Source: Patiria pectinifera
Taxonomy: Eukaryota; Echinodermata; Asteroidea; Valvatida; Asterinidae
Direction: 5' to 3'
NCBI GenBank assembly: GCA_029964075.1
Contig: CM057147.1
Span: 11,739,513-11,803,512 of the forward strand
Length of the DNA stretch: 64,000 bases
The translations under genes and the position numbers were made by a program. Below the pieces are notes generated by a model. It saw only the letters and a program-made list of their open reading frames with translations, had not been told where the DNA came from and ran no database searches. This document shows, in pieces, positions 61,701-64,000 of the stretch (positions within the stretch are counted from its first letter, which is position 1; every line of letters starts with the position of its first letter).

Positions 61701-63624
61701 AATAGACAAAATGAAGCTTTTTTTGGTTAAAATAAAATAAATAAGTTGAAAAGTTGTCAAGAGAAATTGAAGAGTATGAACAGTACATCTTTAATAAGAT
61801 TCAAACAAATAAATAACTTTTATTCCTACAAAAATAAAAATGGTTAACAGAACACAATTCAATAGTTACAAACCCTAATGTGTTTTTAAAAGCATTAAAT
61901 TCAACTCACAATTAGATTCAAGTCCACGAATGTGAAATTGTTAATGTCTGGGCCGAGTACCAGCCAGTCTTGGTTGGCTACCGCAGTAAGGTTATCCTCA
62001 TCCTCATTACATGATGCAGCTTGCACAAGGCGGAGGTTGTAGGACTTGATTCCACTCTCATCATCTCTGTAATCCTCCCACACCACGGAGACAGACTCAG
62101 AGCTGTCAGTATAGGCAACAGGCTGCAAATACAGGATTCAAAAGTCAACAGAGAGGTAATTCAGTGCGAGTGTGATTGGTGGGTTTTAGTCAGTTGCATG
62201 AAATATTTGCAAGAACAAATTATAGTTGCCGTTTTAAGTGTCAGAAAAAGACATTGAAAGATGCTGGCAACTACGGTTACACCTCTATGTTCCGACACCC
62301 CTATGTTCCGACTGCACATATTCCTATTCCTAACCCTAACCCTAACCCTAACCGGGAGTAACACAATCTAGGTTGTCGGAACATAGGGGTGTCGGAACAT
62401 AGACCAGTCACCGCAACTACCTTAGATTCTAGACATTGTTACACAAGACAATGATAATGATATAGTTCTTATTATCAACATGAGGATTTATTTTTGTTAA
62501 AAAGTGTGGCACTGGTTACTAAACTTCTGAGTTCAGCAGTAGTGATAAATGATTGCAGCACCTTATTAAAATGTGTATTTCAGGCACATACTGGACAGAA
62601 GTTTGAAAAACACTTCATGTCAAATTTAAATTAAAACTGGGCATAGCTTCTGTAAGCTTAGAGGTTCTGATGATTACTATAGCATGACCACCCCCCCCCC
62701 CAAAAAAAAAAAAACCACACCCCAGCCTTTTCACTACTGTAATGAGTGTAAAAAGCATGTAGGAGATTGGTCCAGCATGCAACCAAGCCTTAATGGCAGG
62801 ATATGCGACAATGCAGCAACATGATACACTGATCTCCTGATGACTTACCATGTCATAGAAAGGTCCAACACGCAGCCTACCCTCAATAGGTGGTGTGATA
62901 TCCACAGAGAAGTAACTAGTGGAGGAGTTACACTGTCCGCCTTCGTTCATTCCTAGAAAGACAGGAGCATGAGAAGCGTTTTCCATTAAAAGATATCACC
63001 TTTGATTTTCATTTAAGTGAACTACTAGGGAGGATATGTGTGTGAGTAGAATTAATTATTGCACTGACCACATCTCATGGTCAGTGTTGGTCAATGGCCC
63101 CACATCCTGTTTCCAACTACTCTCCCTCATGAATCCTGGAAACAGATGTGCCATGAAATGGGTTGATACTGTTGAGGCAAGTCTGATCAGCTTCACTCTG
63201 AGACTGGTCAGCAATGGCTTCAATGATTTGCTTTCATTAGACAGATTAAGTTAAGTGCACTATGATGCACAGTCAATATTTCACAACTCATCCTCTCTCT
63301 TGTAGGTGCACAATGAGTTACATATTCACCCACCCACAACAGTGACATAGTAGGATCCTTCCTGCATCAGATTCAGGCCCTTGACCTCCACAAAGGTGTC
63401 TTTGCCTACAAAATGCATCGACCTCTCATGGAATGTAGCCAGGGCCTGCGTTGTCCCCAACAGCATATCCAGGCAGTCCATATCTTCAGGCGGGATGGAG
63501 GAAGTGGATGGTTCACCCAGACCAACGTAGTACAGCAGGATGGGGAAGGTGGATTGAAATTTAGCCCACATGAGTTGCACCTCAGAGACAGAGTTTACAT
63601 ACTCTGGCACTTCCACCTCACTTC
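31267..63624 (-). CDS. Large type I membrane adhesion-like protein, 5' partial, 29 exons
   Basis: Exons in transcript order: 63624-63334, 62952-62849, 62122-61910, 59535-59361, 58084-57936, 57213-57025, 56517-56362, 56027-55739, 54433-54282, 53654-53476, 53157-53028, 48735-48525, 48265-48069, 47678-47495, 47156-46986, 46320-46098, 45489-45410, 45015-44890, 42582-42432, 42017-41875, 39670-39582, 38509-38305, 37941-37774, 37356-37214, 36664-36425, 33913-33742, 32932-32710, 32196-32104, 31792-31267. All have AG/GT ends and matching phases, and give about 1,789 residues plus stop. Extracellular fibronectin-like and cadherin-like modules lead to two EGF domains, a membrane helix and a 180-residue tail. 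I do not recognise a named orthologue; the modules suggest cell-surface adhesion or recognition. Two basic sites (RRRKR, RKRR) suggest furin cleavage. The 5' end lies beyond the window. Confidence 0.85.
32104..32196 (-). CDS. Minus gene, exon 28: transmembrane helix
   Basis: A 93-nt exon encoding AKVIIAVGSCLVGLVIIAA and VVFFC, then the basic stop-transfer KKKHSKK. Donor AA|GTAAGT. It defines a type I membrane protein. Confidence 0.9.
32710..33913 (-). CDS. Minus gene, exons 26-27: last repeat and two EGF domains
   Basis: Exons 33913-33742 and 32932-32710. STFTYAPNPNYHGRDSFLVL is a classic cadherin-like repeat end (Y-x-P-N-x-N-Y-x-G-x-D). It runs into two EGF-like domains (NPCIHEGVC, CHCQPGWVGDICE, then DYDECQSTPC and ECACPL) directly before the membrane. 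Confidence 0.88.
34699..34864. mobile_element. Hairpin MITE, copy 2
   Basis: The arms contain AACAAATAATGAATGTTT and its complement, plus AAGAATAATTTCAT / ATGAAATTATTCTT and GGTGACAGAT / ATCTGTCACC. In the minus-gene intron 36424-33914. Confidence 0.65.
35904..36230. mobile_element. hAT-like MITE, 327 bp
   Basis: Inverted ends CAAGGGCGGAT / ATCCGCCCTTG, with an 8-bp duplication ACTCTTAG at 35896-35903 and 36231-36238. The interior contains the shared core GAGGCAATTTCTGACCACTT also found at 52173 and 17613. In the minus-gene intron 36424-33914. Confidence 0.85.
36425..39670 (-). CDS. Minus gene, exons 21-25: second furin site and cadherin-like repeats
   Basis: Exons 39670-39582, 38509-38305, 37941-37774, 37356-37214 and 36664-36425. 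HSQWEDAAKTCSDVD leads to VNVQVCSTQT and the basic site DPGRKRRAL. Cadherin-like or tandem-95-like repeats follow: MFMNEDEGTLSYTFQATDLE, TGEFSYTPCTDCYGTF, EVRPVNDNPVL and GAYDVDTNDELTI. The acidic calcium-site-like motifs and the EDEG...D.E spacing are typical of these families. Confidence 0.82.
39365..39560. repeat. Two-unit repeat in a minus-gene intron
   Basis: ACTACTTGAA, ggcccaagtcaagcagcc and CCATGGTGGG(A/T)TGTCT occur twice about 108 bp apart (39370-39440 and 39475-39545). It lies right after the donor at 39582 but does not include it. Confidence 0.6.
40308..41937 (-). repeat. 64-bp minisatellite spanning an exon-intron junction (26 units)
   Basis: Tandem units of 64 bp, with some shortened to about 53-60 bp. 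Read on the minus strand, each carries the exon-end sequence for SLSTP..NWTETKPRLIYWD followed by a splice donor (AAAG|GTGAGT). I count 25 donor-bearing units, one with GCGAGT. The 26th unit lies inside the exon, and its GTGAGT equivalent reads ATGAGT. The authentic exon end is 41875. Because 64 is not a multiple of three, the units cycle through reading frames. Confidence 0.92.
41875..45489 (-). CDS. Minus gene, exons 17-20: first furin-type site
   Basis: Exons 45489-45410, 45015-44890, 42582-42432 and 42017-41875. They encode KCLYTWMKMCNPAMLCVTVS, a basic cluster SQRRRKRAI (RRRKR, furin-type), LHQGGSLILGLLDVNRT and RIRFVYEPTFYITSLG. The final exon ends PRLIYWDT at ACACAG|GTGAGT. That donor (41875) is the only one in the adjoining 25-copy array whose use keeps the frame without a premature stop. 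The intron 44889-42583 hosts the RTE-like LINE in the opposite orientation. Confidence 0.8.
42595..44320 (+). mobile_element. RTE-like LINE, 5' truncated and interrupted
   Basis: Encodes the reverse transcriptase: VFVDYKKAFDSVNHALLF, VRQGCPLSPTLFSLY, RYADDLVLMA (active site YADD), KYLGVLMDH, then LYGATTLSLKAADIKRLD. After a hAT-like insertion (43663-44057) it continues HVVRHGGMAAAVVDGMP and RRSVGRPKMRWVDNIREW to TAA at 44302-44304. The 3' tail has GAATGAATGAA. It lacks the endonuclease. RTE clade is my best guess from the C-terminal RPKMRW..DNIREW segment. It sits antisense in the minus-gene intron 44889-42583. Confidence 0.82.
43663..44057. mobile_element. hAT-like MITE nested in the LINE
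   Basis: 395 bp with inverted ends CAGGCGCGGTTCTA / TAGAACCGCGCCTG and a perfect 8-bp duplication GTTGGGCC (43655-43662, 44058-44065). Removing the element plus one duplication restores the LINE frame at codons for WLG|HVV. The interior has TAGCCCCCC-type runs and no coding sequence. Confidence 0.9.
46098..48735 (-). CDS. Minus gene, exons 12-16: cysteine-rich and fibronectin-like part
   Basis: Exons 48735-48525, 48265-48069, 47678-47495, 47156-46986 and 46320-46098. The first has a cysteine-rich knot (CVPCIHPCDRYQCDPSC). The next two form a fibronectin-like unit (STISVLWSFIDMES, then TTYYVTLKAINGAGLETI) that ends ECDGVTVLLEEP, again the repeat signature. The last carries EYCVSSSASLL and an SVTIEDGKIIVRAG strand. 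A partial copy of the 47678-47495 exon end lies in its own downstream intron. Confidence 0.78.
47325..47590 (-). repeat. Partial tandem duplication of an exon end plus donor
   Basis: The 3' end of exon 47678-47495 (ACTACATACTATGTGACTCT through GAATGTGATG|GTAGGT) recurs about 135 bp further into the intron, ending near 47362 with a donor-like GATGGTACCG. The copy has lost codons present in the exon (GCAGGCTTGG region), so it is an imperfect second unit. Confidence 0.8.
48804..49153. mobile_element. piggyBac-like MITE
   Basis: TTAA at 48804-48807 and 49150-49153 flank inverted ends CTCTTTCGCTA / TAGCGAAAGAG. A TTAA duplication with a C(T/C)CTTTCGCT end is typical of piggyBac-derived MITEs. The interior is GC-rich (ccgctg.cagcggctc motifs) and non-coding. 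Confidence 0.7.
49560..51895. repeat. Inverted copies of one dispersed repeat
   Basis: 49560-49960 (minus) and 51310-51895 (plus) are copies of one sequence (TTTGGCATCC(T/C)GATGAGAAAT, TCAATAGAGGGC, CATTCCCAA(A/G)CAAACTGTGG). The plus copy is interrupted by a 180-bp insertion near 51530-51710. No coding capacity seen. In the minus-gene intron 53027-48736. Confidence 0.65.
50548..50660. mobile_element. Solitary CAGTGGCGTA end (hAT-like remnant)
   Basis: Starts CAGTGGCGTAAATCTG like the 17613 element and is followed by G-runs, but I find no matching right end or target duplication. Probably truncated. Confidence 0.4.
52173..52459. mobile_element. hAT-like MITE, 287 bp
   Basis: Inverted ends CAAGGGCGGATC / AATCCGCCCTTG, with an 8-bp duplication TGCAATAC (52165-52172, 52460-52467). 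It carries the core GAGGCAATTTCTGACCACTT and long G and C runs. In the minus-gene intron 53027-48736. Confidence 0.85.
52753..52905. mobile_element. Hairpin MITE, 153 bp
   Basis: GGAATAAATATGTGCTTGGCC-type left arm (first 20 bases shown in part) pairs with GGCCAAGCACACATTTATTC; inside, AGACCGGTT and CAGCATCCAGACTC pair with their complements. It is nearly fully palindromic. Confidence 0.7.
53028..54433 (-). CDS. Minus gene, exons 9-11
   Basis: Exons 54433-54282, 53654-53476 and 53157-53028. They read GSASQAVLWCRYLEDVW, then VDGKLLSSLTGIPVL and HVFNRDSYIAELQDPF, then SNLCRYGAPFRAG. A beta-rich extracellular segment with paired cysteines (WCRY, LCRYG). Phase is conserved throughout. No family assigned. 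Confidence 0.75.
54536..55755 (-). repeat. 93-bp minisatellite spanning an exon-intron junction (13 units)
   Basis: About 13 units of 90-93 bp. On the minus strand each contains TCTATCCAA|GTAAGA or GTGAGA, the same sequence as the authentic donor at 55739. Each unit also has a GGGGCGGGGC box and a CCAAT box (GACCAATCACAG) with a palindromic CACAGCTGTG. The multiple-of-three period explains the long plus-strand open frames here. The unit resembles a dispersed repeat at 57565-57760 and part of 10520-10600. Confidence 0.92.
55739..56517 (-). CDS. Minus gene, exons 7-8: cysteine-rich then Ser/Thr-rich segment
   Basis: Exons 56517-56362 and 56027-55739. A tight cysteine cluster (GICQCCYDQPFNQ, then SLCPLCDC) is followed by about 70 residues rich in Ser, Thr and Glu that look like an extended, possibly O-glycosylated linker. 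The exon ends LYP plus one base at CCAA|GTGAGA. The donor is confirmed because the next exon completes an Asn codon and continues GSASQAVLWCRY. A donor-bearing minisatellite begins exactly here. I cannot assign the cysteine cluster to a family. Confidence 0.75.
57025..63624 (-). CDS. Minus gene, exons 1-6: fibronectin-like ectodomain repeats
   Basis: Exons 63624-63334, 62952-62849, 62122-61910, 59535-59361, 58084-57936 and 57213-57025. They show a repeating pattern: a strand such as VNSVSEVQLMWAKFQS or SESVSVVWEDYRDDESGI, then YYVTV or YFVQLSVVNHAG, then VDITPPIEGRLRVG or VDSSEPTAGLVVDG. This is the layout of fibronectin-III-like repeats seen in large deuterostome surface proteins. The last two exons (LPNPEGPPCPLRDIPF, GPRMLSGAYVTNAQ) differ and may start another module. 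The intron 61909-59536 contains a DIRS-like remnant. Confidence 0.8.
58216..59020. mobile_element. Foldback-like element with GACTCGAGTCC arms
   Basis: Ends CAATATTGTAGTCGAGTC and GACTCGAGTCCTACAATACTG are inverted. Both arms are rich in GACTCGAGTCC-like repeats. ATGACA occurs outside each end and may be the target duplication. The loop is non-coding. In the minus-gene intron 59360-58085. Confidence 0.6.
59984..61550 (-). mobile_element. DIRS-like retrotransposon remnant
   Basis: Inverted terminal repeats 60009-60141 and 61400-61536 (about 90 percent alike). Just inside the left one, 60207-60290 is an internal complementary region: its first half pairs with the left outer edge (59996-60023) and its second half with the right outer edge (61519-61542). 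Inverted repeats plus such a region are the hallmark of DIRS elements and imply minus orientation. The GC-rich interior has broken minus-strand frames (KRSRHEDSISRSDFLQAF) that may be Gag remains. No reverse transcriptase or recombinase remains; it is only about 1.6 kb. Confidence 0.65.
62282..62403. repeat. Hairpin enclosing a telomere-like (CCCTAA)n tract
   Basis: CTATGTTCCGACACCCCTAT and its complement (62375-62402) flank a loop holding CCTAACCCTAACCCTAACC (62334-62354), an interstitial TTAGGG-type tract. In the minus-gene intron 62848 to 62123-61910 region, downstream of exon 2. Confidence 0.7.
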
Positions 63625-64000
63625 CTGAACAGATGTAAAAAAAAAAAAAAACAATCAAGAGAAACTTTCAGCTGGTGTGCATTATTAACGGTTACACAAA
63701 AAATTATTACCTACTGGCTGCAGAAAACAAATTAAAGCAAACTAGAGAATGCAAGTTTTAAGTTTGGAAAATGAAAGACAGTACTTACACACATAGGTAA
63801 TTAATTTGGTAGTACTAAAATATATCTTATAATAGATCTTTTATTGTAAAGTTTAAGTACAGGCAGGGTTCTTCCCCACATACTAATGTGCGTATCAGCC
63901 CAATACACTGGAATTGCTGCAGGCCGATACGCAGAAAAAATTACATCACATTTTTCAGCCCCGATATGCAAAGTATGATTATTACACACTTCATTAACAT

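Noticed and set aside
62161-62364. Minus-strand open frame with VRVRVRVRN
   Set aside because: It translates the telomere-like tract and has no gene support.

Overview
This window is animal genomic DNA: genes are split into many short exons with GT/AG introns, long AT-rich introns, abundant minisatellites and non-autonomous transposons. I think an invertebrate deuterostome, most likely a cephalochordate (amphioxus), is the best fit, with echinoderm or hemichordate as alternatives. The support is an Ig/EGF receptor tyrosine kinase of a type expanded in amphioxus, a very large multi-domain adhesion-like membrane protein, CR1/RTE-like LINEs, a DIRS-like element, and minisatellites that span 5' exon-intron junctions. 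From memory, junction minisatellites of that kind have been reported in amphioxus; I could not check this.

Layout. 1-4700: intergenic, with a CR1-like LINE fragment, a 246-bp direct duplication and a satellite. 4703-19967 (+): a complete-looking receptor tyrosine kinase gene. I reconstructed 14 exons whose splice phases all agree, giving 1,851 nt (616 residues): signal peptide, one Ig domain, two calcium-binding EGF domains, a transmembrane helix, a tyrosine kinase domain and a short tail with a YMAM motif. A third EGF exon lies in the gene but its acceptor AG is lost. 19.6-30.9 kb: intergenic and repeat-rich (RecQ-like fragment, damaged THAP domain, foldback elements). 31267-63624 (-): the 3' part of a very large gene. 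I reconstructed 29 phase-consistent exons (about 1,789 residues): repeated fibronectin-like and cadherin-like extracellular modules, two furin-type sites, two EGF domains, a transmembrane helix and an acidic, serine-rich cytoplasmic tail. Its 5' end lies beyond base 64000. The two genes are convergent.

The most striking signal is in the minus-strand gene. At three exons the 3' end of the exon, together with its splice donor, has been tandemly duplicated into the following intron: about 25 donor-bearing copies at 40.3-41.9 kb, 13 at 54.5-55.7 kb and one partial copy at 47.4 kb. The authentic donor of each exon was identified by phase agreement with the next exon; the rest are potential decoy or alternative 5' splice sites.

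Mobile elements include four hAT-like elements with 8-bp target duplications (three share an internal core although their ends differ, and one sits inside an RTE-like LINE), a Harbinger-like pair with TTA duplications, a piggyBac-like element with TTAA, a DIRS-like remnant with an internal complementary region, and several foldback elements whose arms are short tandem repeats.
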